Source: an uncultured Acetatifactor sp. (lineage in GTDB: Bacteria; Bacillota; Clostridia; Lachnospirales; Lachnospiraceae). Taken from it: 64,000 bases of DNA. The stretch is from positions 3,057 through 67,056 of the forward strand of contig CAKSAN010000017.1 in NCBI GenBank assembly GCA_934436435.1, given 5' to 3'. This document shows positions 53,971-62,963 of this stretch, one piece after another. Position numbers and translations under genes: made by a program. Numbering within the stretch: position 1 is the first letter of the stretch; the number at the start of each line of letters is the position of its first letter. The notes under the pieces were generated by a model. The model did not search any database. It was not told the origin of the DNA and saw nothing but the letters and a program-made list of their open reading frames with translations.

Positions 53971-54017
53971 AAAACGTATCGGAAACGAGGCAGTCCTTCT
54001 CGCTTCCGATACGTTTT
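53971..54017 (-). terminator. Terminator of the ABC transporter operon
   Basis: AAAACGTATCGGAA (53971-53984) and TTCCGATACGTTTT (54004-54017) form a perfect 14-bp stem, followed on the minus strand by TTGG after the T-run. It lies 36 bases past the ATPase stop. Confidence 0.85.
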
Positions 54018-54052
54018 ATAAGCTATGATAAGCCTTGATTTTACGGGGAAAT

Positions 54053-55699
54053 TTATACCTGTAAACTTCCTGCCGCAATAAGTTTTCCGGATTTTCTGTC
54101 AAACAGCAGGATATCTTCTCCGCCGATCTCGAATTTTACTTTCTGTCCGATCTTGTAAGCGGTATTGCCGAAGACCACACCGGTCAACAGGAAATCACCG
54201 ATGCAGAGCTTGATGGTGGATTCCATACCGGTGGGCATGGCACCGTAGATCACGCCGTCCATTCCTGCGCCGTCATGTAATTGCAGTGCTTCGGGACGTA
54301 CTCCGATGACAAAATCTTCATTGGTGATCACGGGAGCTTCCTGTAAAGCATAATCGTCCTCGTTCACTCTTGCAATGTGGTATTTGAAAACTTCATCCTT
54401 ATTGGACTTCTCCACCGCTTTCTTATCCATCATCTGTGCCTTGTGGCGGGCTGCCTCATCGGCCTCCTTCTTATCCCGCTCGGTGAACCATCTTTGCAGG
54501 TCTAAAGGAGTCTTGGGAACGAACTGTGCTTTTCTGCCGTCCAGGATCGTTACATCCACGCCGCCCTTCTCATTCTGCACGCCCTTCGCCTCAATGAAAT
54601 TAATGGAAGGATTTCCCACAAAGTCTGCCACAAACAAGTTGTTCGGTCTGCTGTATACAGACAGAGGGGGCTCATACTGCTGTAGTACACCGTTGTTGAT
54701 CAGGCAGATCTTCGTTGCCAGAGTCATGGCCTCCATCTGGTCATGGGTAACATATACGAAAGTACTTCCGGTCTCTACGTGCAGACGCTGTAATTCATAT
54801 CTCATTTCCAGACGAAGCTTGGCATCCAGATTGGACAAAGGCTCATCCATGAACAGAACCTGTGGTTCCGGCGCCAGGGTTCTTGCAATGGCAACTCTCT
54901 GCTGCTGGCCTCCGGACAGCTCTGCGGGGTAACGGTTCATGAACATTCCGATCTTAACGATACGGGAGACACGACGTACTGCCAGATCGATCTCTTCCTT
55001 TGTGTACTTTCTGACTTTCGTCTCTACCCTGCCGCCGGACACCACTTCGAATTTGTCATTGAGTTCCTGTCCTTTTTCCTTATAGCCTGCCAGAATGCCG
55101 TCCAGTCTGGCGGTCAGCTCCTGTTTTTTCTGTTTTGCGGCGCTGTCCTTATCCGATGCCTCATGAATCTTGTAATTATACAGCTCCTTTGCGGTATAAA
55201 TAGAGATCGTGTAATTGTCGATCAGTTTCAGATAGACCATATCCAGATCTAACTTTCCCTTTTTATCCCTGCATTCCTCGATCAGCTTTACCAATTCTCC
55301 CGGATTTTCCAGTGCTTTAATCCTGCTTTTTAAGGATCTTGCTTCCTCATCGATCACCGGAAGTTCTTCTTTAATATTGCCCAGTCCGAAAGAGATGTTC
55401 TGGTAGACGGTCATGTTCGGCCACAGTGCGTAGTTCTGGAACAGAAAACCGACTTTTCTCTTGTTGGCGGGGACATTGATGCCTGCCTCGCTGTCGAAGA
55501 CCACCCGGTCTCCGATCTTGATCTGACCGCTGGTGGGGGTCTCCAGACCGGCGATCATACGCAAGGTCGTGGTTTTACCACAGCCGGAGGGTCCAAGCAA
55601 TGTGATAAAGGAATTGTCCTCCATATCCAGGCTCAGATCATCTACCGCATAGAATTTACCCCAACGTTTTGTAACATGTGTTAATTTAATTTCCGGCAT
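54053..55699 (-). CDS. ABC transporter ATP-binding protein with a large insertion
   Basis: The 548-residue product powers the importer encoded by the two genes upstream. Walker A is GPSGCGKTT (residues 36-44), the Q-loop is FLFQNYALWP near 88, the signature LSGGQQQR is near 261, and Walker B is VLFMDEPLSNLDAK. Between Q-loop and signature there are about 170 residues instead of about 50: a Lys/Glu-rich, helical insertion of about 120 residues. The C-terminus has TOBE-like domains (VIGVRPEALQL). It is of the MalK/FbpC/PotA class. Starts 2 bases after the permease stop. Confidence 0.92.
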   Translation of the reverse strand: MPEIKLTHVTKRWGKFYAVDDLSLDMEDNSFITLLGPSGCGKTTTLRMIAGLETPTSGQIKIGDRVVFDSEAGINVPANKRKVGFLFQNYALWPNMTVYQNISFGLGNIKEELPVIDEEARSLKSRIKALENPGELVKLIEECRDKKGKLDLDMVYLKLIDNYTISIYTAKELYNYKIHEASDKDSAAKQKKQELTARLDGILAGYKEKGQELNDKFEVVSGGRVETKVRKYTKEEIDLAVRRVSRIVKIGMFMNRYPAELSGGQQQRVAIARTLAPEPQVLFMDEPLSNLDAKLRLEMRYELQRLHVETGSTFVYVTHDQMEAMTLATKICLINNGVLQQYEPPLSVYSRPNNLFVADFVGNPSINFIEAKGVQNEKGGVDVTILDGRKAQFVPKTPLDLQRWFTERDKKEADEAARHKAQMMDKKAVEKSNKDEVFKYHIARVNEDDYALQEAPVITNEDFVIGVRPEALQLHDGAGMDGVIYGAMPTGMESTIKLCIGDFLLTGVVFGNTAYKIGQKVKFEIGGEDILLFDRKSGKLIAAGSLQV

Positions 55700-55701
55700 A
55701 A

Positions 55702-57531
55702 TTATTTACCTCCGATACCTTCGTCCAGGCTGGACCCGGTCAGTTTATTTACCAATGTGTTAAAGAGCAGGATCGTTACGATCAGGATCAGGTTGATGGC
55801 ACTGGAAAATGCGTACAGACCCATCTCGTCGAAATAATCCAGTGTTGTGGAGAGGATGAAGCCCTGGGTACATAACAGTAAGAACAGGGACAGCTCTCTT
55901 AAGCAGGTCATGAACGGAAGCATGTATCCGTTGATGATGGATGACTTCTGGATCGGAATGATGATCCTAAGCATTCTCTTGTACCAGGGAATATCCTGGA
56001 TAATCGCTGCTTCCTCGATCTCTCCCGACAGCTGCAGCATAGAGTTCAGTGCACTTCTGCTGGCGAAGGGAATGTACTTGATCACACCTGCGATGATCAA
56101 CAATGTGTAGGTGTTGAACAGGTTGATCTTGTCATTGGAGAACAGGATGAAGAAGGCTGCGCCGACTGCCAGAGACGGCATCAGGTACGGCAGGAATGCC
56201 ACACCGTTGACGTAATTCGCCCATTTGCTTCTCCGGTTCTTGGATACCGCATAACCGATCAGCGTACCGATGGTACCTGCGATCAGGGCACAGCAGACAG
56301 CCACTAACATCGTTCCCTTGAAAGCTCTCCAGATCAGCGGATTGTGGAGAATACCGGGCTGTCCGTACAGGGCTCCGGCTCCGTTGTTATCCGTCAGCCA
56401 CCACTTGGTGGTCAGCGCACCGGGGTCCATGGTGTACAGGAAACTGTAATCTCCCGGATTCGGAAGGAAGGTCTCCAGTGCAAAGGACAGAATCGGAAAA
56501 ATACTGGTGAAGAAGGTAATAACGATCAGGATGACCGCGATCAGATATTTTCCGACTTTTCCTAAATTGATCTTGGAGATCTGTCCGGATTTACCGGTAA
56601 CCGTCGTGTAATTCTTACGGCTCTTTAAGCTCATCTGGTTCATTAACAGGATTGCCACACCGAAGATCATCATGATAATGGCAAGGATACTGGCTTCCCC
56701 GGTATACTTGGAGTTCATGGAAATGTACTTGGTGGACAGGGTGGTCAGTCCTAAATAATGAGGTACGGGGTAACTTCCCATGGCACTTCCGAATACCAGC
56801 AGGATGGTGGAAAGGATGGCCGGTTTTACCATGGGTAAGGTAATGCGGAACATGGTCTTCCACTTCGGCGTATCCAGAATCGTCGCCGCTTCCTCCAGAT
56901 TGGCATCCATGTTGCGGAAGATACCGCCGATCAGTATGTAGGCAAAGGGGGCGTAATGCAGTCCCAATACCACCGCACTGGGGAAAAGTCCCAGACACCA
57001 CCATTTCGGCATCGTAATGTTAAAAAGCGAAGCCAGCAGACCGTTGGAGGTTCCGGTGACTGCATTACTGTTGAAAACATTCTGCCATACCACTGCCAGT
57101 GTCCACTGGGGCATGATGTAGGGGAAAATAAAAATAGAGCTCAAATATTTTTTACATTTTAAATTGGTTCTCGTAATTAAGAATGCGAACACTCCGCCGA
57201 ATACAATGGAGATCAGGCAGGTGAATACTGCCAGAAGTACAGTATTTAACAGCGGTGTCCACAGATTTGTCCTTGCCAGTTTACTGGTGAACAGATCCAC
57301 ATAGTTGGCAACGGAATAACCGCTGGCCTTTCCGGTAAGATGCGCATCGATGGTACCCGGATGGATCTTGAAGGTATCCTCAACGATAGCCACGATCGGT
57401 GCCACTGTGGTAAAAGTAAGCGTGATACCAAACAGAAGCAGAATGATATTTTGTGGCTTTGAGAAGTACGTCTTGATCTTATTCAGAACAATCACCATCT
57501 TGCTTGTTTTTTTTGCGGCACTCTGATTCAT
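55702..57531 (-). CDS. ABC transporter permease, two fused domains (FbpB/ThiP-like)
   Basis: The 609-residue product has about twelve membrane helices as two BPD_transp_1 halves, each with an EAA coupling loop: EEAATILDTPKWKTMFRITL in the first and EEAAIIQDIPWYKRMLRIII in the second. Such fused permeases serve iron(III), thiamine, phosphonate or related anionic substrates. The substrate here is unknown. It lies between the binding protein and the ATPase genes, and a long hairpin separates it from the binding protein gene. Confidence 0.93.
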   Translation of the reverse strand: MNQSAAKKTSKMVIVLNKIKTYFSKPQNIILLLFGITLTFTTVAPIVAIVEDTFKIHPGTIDAHLTGKASGYSVANYVDLFTSKLARTNLWTPLLNTVLLAVFTCLISIVFGGVFAFLITRTNLKCKKYLSSIFIFPYIMPQWTLAVVWQNVFNSNAVTGTSNGLLASLFNITMPKWWCLGLFPSAVVLGLHYAPFAYILIGGIFRNMDANLEEAATILDTPKWKTMFRITLPMVKPAILSTILLVFGSAMGSYPVPHYLGLTTLSTKYISMNSKYTGEASILAIIMMIFGVAILLMNQMSLKSRKNYTTVTGKSGQISKINLGKVGKYLIAVILIVITFFTSIFPILSFALETFLPNPGDYSFLYTMDPGALTTKWWLTDNNGAGALYGQPGILHNPLIWRAFKGTMLVAVCCALIAGTIGTLIGYAVSKNRRSKWANYVNGVAFLPYLMPSLAVGAAFFILFSNDKINLFNTYTLLIIAGVIKYIPFASRSALNSMLQLSGEIEEAAIIQDIPWYKRMLRIIIPIQKSSIINGYMLPFMTCLRELSLFLLLCTQGFILSTTLDYFDEMGLYAFSSAINLILIVTILLFNTLVNKLTGSSLDEGIGGK

Positions 57532-57574
57532 GGTCTACCTCTCTTCCTAATACAAGCTTATGTCCTGTAGAATC

Positions 57575-57653
57575 ATTCGCCCCTGCGAATAAGAAAACTG
57601 CTACTTACATGCAAGCATGATGTAGCAGATTTTCTTATCCTGGCGGGACGAAT
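57575..57653 (-). promoter_or_regulatory. Long hairpin between the binding-protein and permease genes
   Basis: ATTCG (57575-57579) and CGAAT (57649-57653) are the ends of a nested structure whose inner arms include ATAAGAAAA/TTTTCTTAT and GCTAC/GTAGC, with ATGCAAGCAT at the tip. It lies in the 138-base gap after the binding-protein stop. Such hairpins often protect the upstream message so that the binding protein is made in excess over the permease. Partial termination is also possible. Confidence 0.7.
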
Positions 57654-57669
57654 AGTCACTCTTTTAAAC

Positions 57670-59097
57670 TTATTCAGCGGTGTACTTCGGTAACAGTTCA
57701 ATCCAGCTTCCTACAGTGAAGGAAACGGATGCACAGTACTCGGGATCTTCCAGTACCAGTTCACCATCGGTGGACCACCAGTCGAAGCCTCTGTCGTTCT
57801 TGCTTTCATATACGACATTGCCGTTCTCGTCGTTACCGCCGATGCTGTGCTGATAGGTAGCTTCGATTGCCTTGGCAACTTCAGGGTTAGCGGAATAACC
57901 ACCCATGTCTTTGCCCCATGCACTAAAGCCGTCTTCGGTACAGGTCATGTAAGCAATAAAGGCACATGCAGTCCAGGGCAGCGGGCTGTTATCTGTTACG
58001 AAGAGATAATGGCAGTAACCGTAGCCGCCGATTCCCTTATAACCGTCCTGATAAGCTGCAACCTTGATATTGTTCACGGATACGCCTGCGGATTCTTCTA
58101 CAGAACGCAGTTTACTGTATACTAACAGTCCGCACTGGTCGGTGGCAGAATCGGATACCAGTGTATTACAGATAGGACCGTCATCGGTCTGCGCATTGTA
58201 GCTGCCTACCCAGAGTTTGATCCATGCCAGTGCATATTTACCATCAGCACCCAGTCCCAGGTCATTTGCTTCGGACTCCATCTCGTCGATGGTGGGCTGG
58301 AAATAGGCCTGCTCGTCAGCGGGTAATGCATTGAAAGCATCCTTTAACATGGCTGCATATTTGTCTTCGGTCAGCATGTACAGGAAGTTCTTACCTACGA
58401 CTTCGGAATCAATATCCATGAACAGTGCGTGGGTATCTTCTGCCACGAAATCCCAGCAGTTGTCATATACTTTGCTGCCGGTGCAGTTGTACTCGAATAC
58501 CTTGTTCAGTGTCTGCAGTGCCAGATAACCGTCCACTGCATCGGCTGTGGTTCCGTTGGCTTCCGCCCACTCCTTGGGAATGAAGGTATCCAGTATTCCG
58601 GTCTGTGTCATCTTGGATTCGATCTGATTACCATCCTGGATCAGAGTCATTGCGAAGGTTCCTTCGGGTTTCAGGGAATCTGCGGTCAGCTGCTCGAAGA
58701 TCTTGTTGTTCTTGGGCTGCTGCCAGTCGAATTCCATGCTGTAAGAAGGATCGATAGACTGCAGATACTCGATGAACAGGGGAAGTGCTGCTTTACCACG
58801 GCTGGAGTTACCTACGCCGTAGAAGGTCTTGCCGTTGGATTCCTCAATGGCCTTCTGTGCCAGTTCTTCCAGTGTCATTCCTTCTGCCTGTTTGATAATC
58901 TGCTGTGTTGCTGTAAGATTTGCGTCATCGGAAGCCTCCGGTGTCTTGCTCTCTGCCACCGTTTCCGTTGCGGCTGCCTGTGTGTTGTCTGCGCTTCCCG
59001 TTGCCTGGTTCTGATTTTCATTGTTGCTGCCGCATCCGGCCAACATACCAACGCTCAGTGCACAGACCATCAGTAACGATACTACTCTTTTCTTCAT
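57670..59097 (-). CDS. Extracellular solute-binding lipoprotein
   Basis: The 475-residue product has a lipoprotein signal (MKKRVVSLLMVCALSVGMLAGC, lipobox LAGC with Cys22 when counted in two pieces) followed by an Asn/Gln/Thr-rich linker, and a large type II-like binding domain. It should capture the substrate at the outer membrane face and deliver it to the fused permease. Many aromatic residues (WW, YW) line the C-terminal half. I cannot name the ligand. It is the first gene of the importer operon and lies just downstream of the response regulator gene. Confidence 0.9.
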   Translation of the reverse strand: MKKRVVSLLMVCALSVGMLAGCGSNNENQNQATGSADNTQAAATETVAESKTPEASDDANLTATQQIIKQAEGMTLEELAQKAIEESNGKTFYGVGNSSRGKAALPLFIEYLQSIDPSYSMEFDWQQPKNNKIFEQLTADSLKPEGTFAMTLIQDGNQIESKMTQTGILDTFIPKEWAEANGTTADAVDGYLALQTLNKVFEYNCTGSKVYDNCWDFVAEDTHALFMDIDSEVVGKNFLYMLTEDKYAAMLKDAFNALPADEQAYFQPTIDEMESEANDLGLGADGKYALAWIKLWVGSYNAQTDDGPICNTLVSDSATDQCGLLVYSKLRSVEESAGVSVNNIKVAAYQDGYKGIGGYGYCHYLFVTDNSPLPWTACAFIAYMTCTEDGFSAWGKDMGGYSANPEVAKAIEATYQHSIGGNDENGNVVYESKNDRGFDWWSTDGELVLEDPEYCASVSFTVGSWIELLPKYTAE

Positions 59098-59185
59098 ACG
59101 CTGTCCTCCCTTTTGACATTTCGTTTTTCTAACCCTTCATGGTCTACATATTCTTATGTCCACCACTTCCGTTCTGATGTCTTTA

Positions 59186-59214
59186 TTATACGTTGGGAAT
59201 TCAGCAATTTGTAT
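59186..59214 (-). promoter_or_regulatory. Promoter of the ABC importer operon
   Basis: On the minus strand TATAAT (59191-59186) is a consensus -10, but 17 bases upstream the -35 is only TACAAA (59214-59209). A weak -35 with a perfect -10 is typical of activator-dependent promoters, fitting control by the neighbouring AraC-type regulator. Confidence 0.65.
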
Positions 59215-59299
59215 AAGGTAAAACTGTTATTATTTTAATATTTCTGATATTGTGTATAATTTTACTGTCATTTTTATACTTCGTTTGTGCAATTTGTAT
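59205..59299 (-). promoter_or_regulatory. Direct repeats, candidate response-regulator sites
   Basis: ATACAAATTGC occurs twice in the same orientation on the minus strand, at 59215-59205 and 59299-59289. The copies are 84 bp apart, about eight helical turns, so both face the same side. The nearer copy overlaps the -35 region. AraC-type regulators typically bind direct repeats upstream of -35. Confidence 0.55.
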
Positions 59300-59301
59300 T
59301 T

Positions 59302-60066
59302 TTACATGCTTCTATCCTGATATTCTGAAGGTGTTACACCGACAATCCGCTTAAAGCTGCTGGAAAAATGTGCAACATCACGATAGCCCACCTGTTCCGC
59401 CACTTCGTAGACCTTGTTCCGGCAGTCACTCAATAATTTCATGGCGGTACGCATCCGCACTCTGGTAATATAGGCCGCTACCGTATAGTCCGTCTCCTTT
59501 TTAAAGGTATGGCTCAAATGTCCCTCACTGATTCCCAGATGTTCTGCAATCTCTGCCACGCACAGCTCCGGATCCCCGTAATGCCCCGATATATAATCCA
59601 CGGCCGCCATGACGTACTTGCTCTTGTCTCCTTTGTTCAGTACCAGTTCCGGAAGCTGCTCCTCGCTGCCTGCCTCTTCCCGCTCCTGGGTTTTCTTACG
59701 TTTTTCCAGGGCGCTGTTCACTGCCTGCTCCAGCTCCCCGTCTCCGAAGGGCTTTAACAGATAGTCGCTGGCCAACAGTTTCAGGGCATTCTGCGCATAG
59801 GAAAATTCACTGTAGGCAGTCAGAAAGATCACACTGACATCATTCTCCTCCGCCCGCAGCTCCTTTAGCATCTCGATGCCGTCCATTTTGGGCATGCGGA
59901 TATCACAGATCAGCAGATCCGGATGATACTTCCGCACCGCTTCCAGTCCTTCAACCCCATTGCCGGCTTCCGCCACAACTACACAGTTCAGTGCCTGCCA
60001 GTCCGTCTCCATCACGATGCCTCTACGCACCAGTGTCTCATCATCGATCACGATTACTTTATACAT
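59302..60066 (-). CDS. Response regulator with AraC-type DNA-binding domain
   Basis: The 254-residue product has a receiver domain (VIVIDDETLVRRG; phosphoacceptor Asp55 in LLICDIRMPKMDG; later Lys in LLKPFGDGE) and, at the C-terminus, a two-helix-turn-helix AraC domain (EIAEHLGISEGHLSHTFKKE and VGYRDVAHFSSSFKRIVG). The ATG at 60066, behind GGAGG, is preferred to 60123. It follows the histidine kinase gene and lies just before the importer operon, its probable target. Confidence 0.93.
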   Translation of the reverse strand: MYKVIVIDDETLVRRGIVMETDWQALNCVVVAEAGNGVEGLEAVRKYHPDLLICDIRMPKMDGIEMLKELRAEENDVSVIFLTAYSEFSYAQNALKLLASDYLLKPFGDGELEQAVNSALEKRKKTQEREEAGSEEQLPELVLNKGDKSKYVMAAVDYISGHYGDPELCVAEIAEHLGISEGHLSHTFKKETDYTVAAYITRVRMRTAMKLLSDCRNKVYEVAEQVGYRDVAHFSSSFKRIVGVTPSEYQDRSM

Positions 60067-60139
60067 ACCCCTGTTTCCTCCGTTATCTGTGATATCTCTG
60101 TATTTCTCCCCGGTATCCGTCAAAACCGTCTCCTGCGGA

Positions 60140-61879
60140 TCAGGCCTCTCCGTATCTCACCGGCAGCCGCAGCGTCACCCTTGTGCCGTGAGCTGCACCT
60201 GCATCTTCTGTTCCTTGTCTGTCTGTGACATTTCTGCCGCTTTCGGCCAGGCTCTCCATATGGATGCCGTATTCTTCCCCATAAGTCAGCCGGATGATGG
60301 TGTCCACATTGGATACCCCGATATGTCCCACCAGCTGCTCCTGTTTTCTGTGATTGATAGCATCCATCCGTTCTGTGGGAGCGCCGCAGCCGTCATCGGT
60401 CACTTCAATGCAAAGCACGTCCTCCCTCTCCGTGATCCGTACCCGGATATTTCCCTCTTCACTCTCTTTTAATCCGTGCAACACGGAGTTCTCCACGATG
60501 GGCTGTATGATCAGCTTCGGGATCACACATTCTTCCAGTCCCTCTTCCAGTTCCACCGCGTAAGAGAACTTATCGTTGAAACGGATCTTCTGGATATCTA
60601 CATAACAGTTCACCAGTTCCAGTTCTTCCTTCAGATAGATGAACTGTCTCTTGGAAATACTGGTCCGCAGGATCTTCGCCAGTCCCGCCGCCATGGTGGC
60701 GATCTCCGGAATATGATTTGCCTTCGCCACCCATTTCATGGTGTCCAGCGTATTATACAGGAAATGGGGATTTAACTGCGCCTGCATCATGGCTATGTGG
60801 GAGGCATTAAGTTCCTTCTGCTTCTCCACCTTATCCTGCACGCTCTGTTCCAGCTCGTTGGCCATGATATTGAAGTTCCGGGACATCTGCCCCAGCTCGT
60901 CCTCCCTGTCGGAAGCGATCCTGACGGTCAGGTCTCCTTCCTGCAGCGTACGCATGGCCGTATTCATCCGTTCGACGGGCCGTGTCATGTTCCTGCCCAG
61001 ATGCGAAGCCACTATGACGCAAAGAATGACACTGATGGTCAGCATCACGATAAGCACACTGTACATGGAACTCAATACTTCCGTGGAAAACACACTGGGG
61101 CAGGACAATACGGTATACAATCCACTGTCTCCCAGCGGCTGGATCAGCAGCTCTCCGGCACGGTATACTCCCAACAGCTTATGGCCGTCCATGAGTTCTT
61201 CCCGGATCTGCTCAGCCTGCAGGCTCCCACTGTCATAAATGGTTCTCCAGTAAGGATCCAGGATCGCTACCTCCGCCTTGTTATTCCCCTTGTCATGGAG
61301 CACTTTTTCAAAATTTTCCGCCCGCATGCTGATGACGATATATCCTTCCAGCGAGCCGTCCTTCCCCAGAAGCTTCCCCGCCGCATACAGCAGGATGCCG
61401 CTGTCATTGGTATCCGCCCGCCGCAGTACCAGTGTCTCTTCACTGTTCTCCACGGCTTTCAGGATCCCCCAGTACACCGGCAGATCCGTTTTCGCACTTC
61501 CCTGTGCGGTGGTATAAATGCATTTACCGTTTTTATCATACAGGTCAAACTGGGCATACTCTCTGTAATCTGTTACTTCCCGGTAAAATTGCAGGTAGAT
61601 CTTACTTTTTGACCAGGAATCATCTTCACCGATCTGTCCCACGATCCGGGTGTTGGCATTGATATTCTCCACCACCGTCTCAAAATCCTGAAACAGCTCC
61701 AGTACCCCGGCATCGATCTGTTCCGCCTGTTCTGTCACCCGTTTCTCATAGTCGCTGTTGATCTTGGTTTCCATGGTCTGAATCAATGATACCCCGAAAA
61801 ATAACAGTGGCAGTAAAGCCACGGCAGCAAAGCAGACCAGTAATTGTCTGTGAAATGACTTTCTAATCCACTTTCTCAT
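60140..61879 (-). CDS. Sensor histidine kinase, LytS/YesM type
   Basis: The 579-residue product has a membrane helix near residues 12-33, an extracellular sensing domain to about 265, a second membrane helix (SVLIVMLTISVILCVIVASHLG), a HAMP domain, then QLNPHFLYNTLDTMKWV with the phosphoaccepting His, and the ATPase domain (LIIQPIVENSVLHGL, VTDDGCGAP). It overlaps the lipoprotein gene by 17 bases and precedes the response regulator. The lipoprotein may present ligand to its extracellular domain. Confidence 0.94.
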   Translation of the reverse strand: MRKWIRKSFHRQLLVCFAAVALLPLLFFGVSLIQTMETKINSDYEKRVTEQAEQIDAGVLELFQDFETVVENINANTRIVGQIGEDDSWSKSKIYLQFYREVTDYREYAQFDLYDKNGKCIYTTAQGSAKTDLPVYWGILKAVENSEETLVLRRADTNDSGILLYAAGKLLGKDGSLEGYIVISMRAENFEKVLHDKGNNKAEVAILDPYWRTIYDSGSLQAEQIREELMDGHKLLGVYRAGELLIQPLGDSGLYTVLSCPSVFSTEVLSSMYSVLIVMLTISVILCVIVASHLGRNMTRPVERMNTAMRTLQEGDLTVRIASDREDELGQMSRNFNIMANELEQSVQDKVEKQKELNASHIAMMQAQLNPHFLYNTLDTMKWVAKANHIPEIATMAAGLAKILRTSISKRQFIYLKEELELVNCYVDIQKIRFNDKFSYAVELEEGLEECVIPKLIIQPIVENSVLHGLKESEEGNIRVRITEREDVLCIEVTDDGCGAPTERMDAINHRKQEQLVGHIGVSNVDTIIRLTYGEEYGIHMESLAESGRNVTDRQGTEDAGAAHGTRVTLRLPVRYGEA

Positions 61880-62912
61880 CTGTTCTCCCCTGTAATGTCT
61901 CCCAGGTACTCAGAATATTCTCCTTCTCCTGGGAAGCCCAATGAATATCATAATCAATGGTTTTCAATTTTCCCGACTCCTGTACTGCATATTCTTCCAT
62001 ATCGTTGCGGACGGTTCTCCGGAAAAAGGATTCCTCCACCAGTCTCTGGACATCACGGCTTACGGTAAATTCCAGAAATGCTTTTGCATTTTCCGGATGT
62101 TTTGCCCCTTTGACGATTGCCGTGGCATCGGGAATTGCACTGGTACCGTCTGTGGGATAGATTACGGTAATGTCTGCGCCCTCCAGAATCTTCTGTCTCG
62201 CCATGCCTTCCGTGGTGATGCCTACCAGTCTGGTACCGGCATTGACTTCCTCCAGTACTGCAACTGAGGACGGCGACAGGTTGCCATCCAGCGCATTGGT
62301 AAAGGCAGCCAGCGTTGTTTCTCCCTCCTCTTTTGATATCTGCAGCATGGTGCAAAGTGCGGTGTAACTGCTTCCGGATTTCGTGGGATCCGCGAATGCG
62401 ATTTTGCCTTTCCAGCGGTCGGTCTGTAATTCTTCCCAGGTCCTGGGAGCCGCTACGGGATAGACCAGCTTGTTGTTATAGATAAACACTGTGGGCAGTA
62501 CGGAAAACGGGGTATAGGCATCTCCTTCCACCCGGTACTGTTCTGCTATATTGTCGATCTCGCTGACAGTATAGGGTTGCAGATACTCCTTGCATTCTTC
62601 GAAATTTTCAATACCACCTCCGAACATGACATCAAAAGTGCCGGGGGCATCCTCCTGCAATTCTTCAAAAAGTGCCAGCGTATCTCCCGCTTTCAGTTCC
62701 ACAAAAATGCCGGTGCGCTCCTCAAATTCCTTGATGATTGGTTCGTATACGTCTTCTTTATGGGCAGTATATATGATCAGTTTCCTGTCCTCCGGGATCT
62801 GGTAGACCGTCTCCTCGGACTTGCTGCAACCGGTAAGTAACAGGATCGCCGCAGTCAGTCCGGACAGAACGGACATCTTTCTTTTATGTTTTTTGCTATA
62901 TGAAATTCCCAT
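61863..62912 (-). CDS. Substrate-binding lipoprotein, probable sensor partner of the kinase
   Basis: The 349-residue product has a lipoprotein signal with lipobox LLTGC (Cys29) and a FbpA-like type II periplasmic binding fold: KLIIYTAHKEDVYEPIIKEFEERTGI, WKGKIAFADPTKSGSSYTAL, and DATAIVKGAKHPENAKAFLEF. It has no permease of its own and overlaps the kinase gene by 17 bases. This resembles PgtC in the PgtABC phosphoglycerate-sensing system of enterics. I infer a ligand-presenting role; the ligand is unknown. Confidence 0.88.
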   Translation of the reverse strand: MGISYSKKHKRKMSVLSGLTAAILLLTGCSKSEETVYQIPEDRKLIIYTAHKEDVYEPIIKEFEERTGIFVELKAGDTLALFEELQEDAPGTFDVMFGGGIENFEECKEYLQPYTVSEIDNIAEQYRVEGDAYTPFSVLPTVFIYNNKLVYPVAAPRTWEELQTDRWKGKIAFADPTKSGSSYTALCTMLQISKEEGETTLAAFTNALDGNLSPSSVAVLEEVNAGTRLVGITTEGMARQKILEGADITVIYPTDGTSAIPDATAIVKGAKHPENAKAFLEFTVSRDVQRLVEESFFRRTVRNDMEEYAVQESGKLKTIDYDIHWASQEKENILSTWETLQGRTDEKVD

Positions 62913-62963
62913 AACCTTACCCTTATCTTTTCCGCTTGTTTTATTTCCGCTGTGTCGTTCCTG

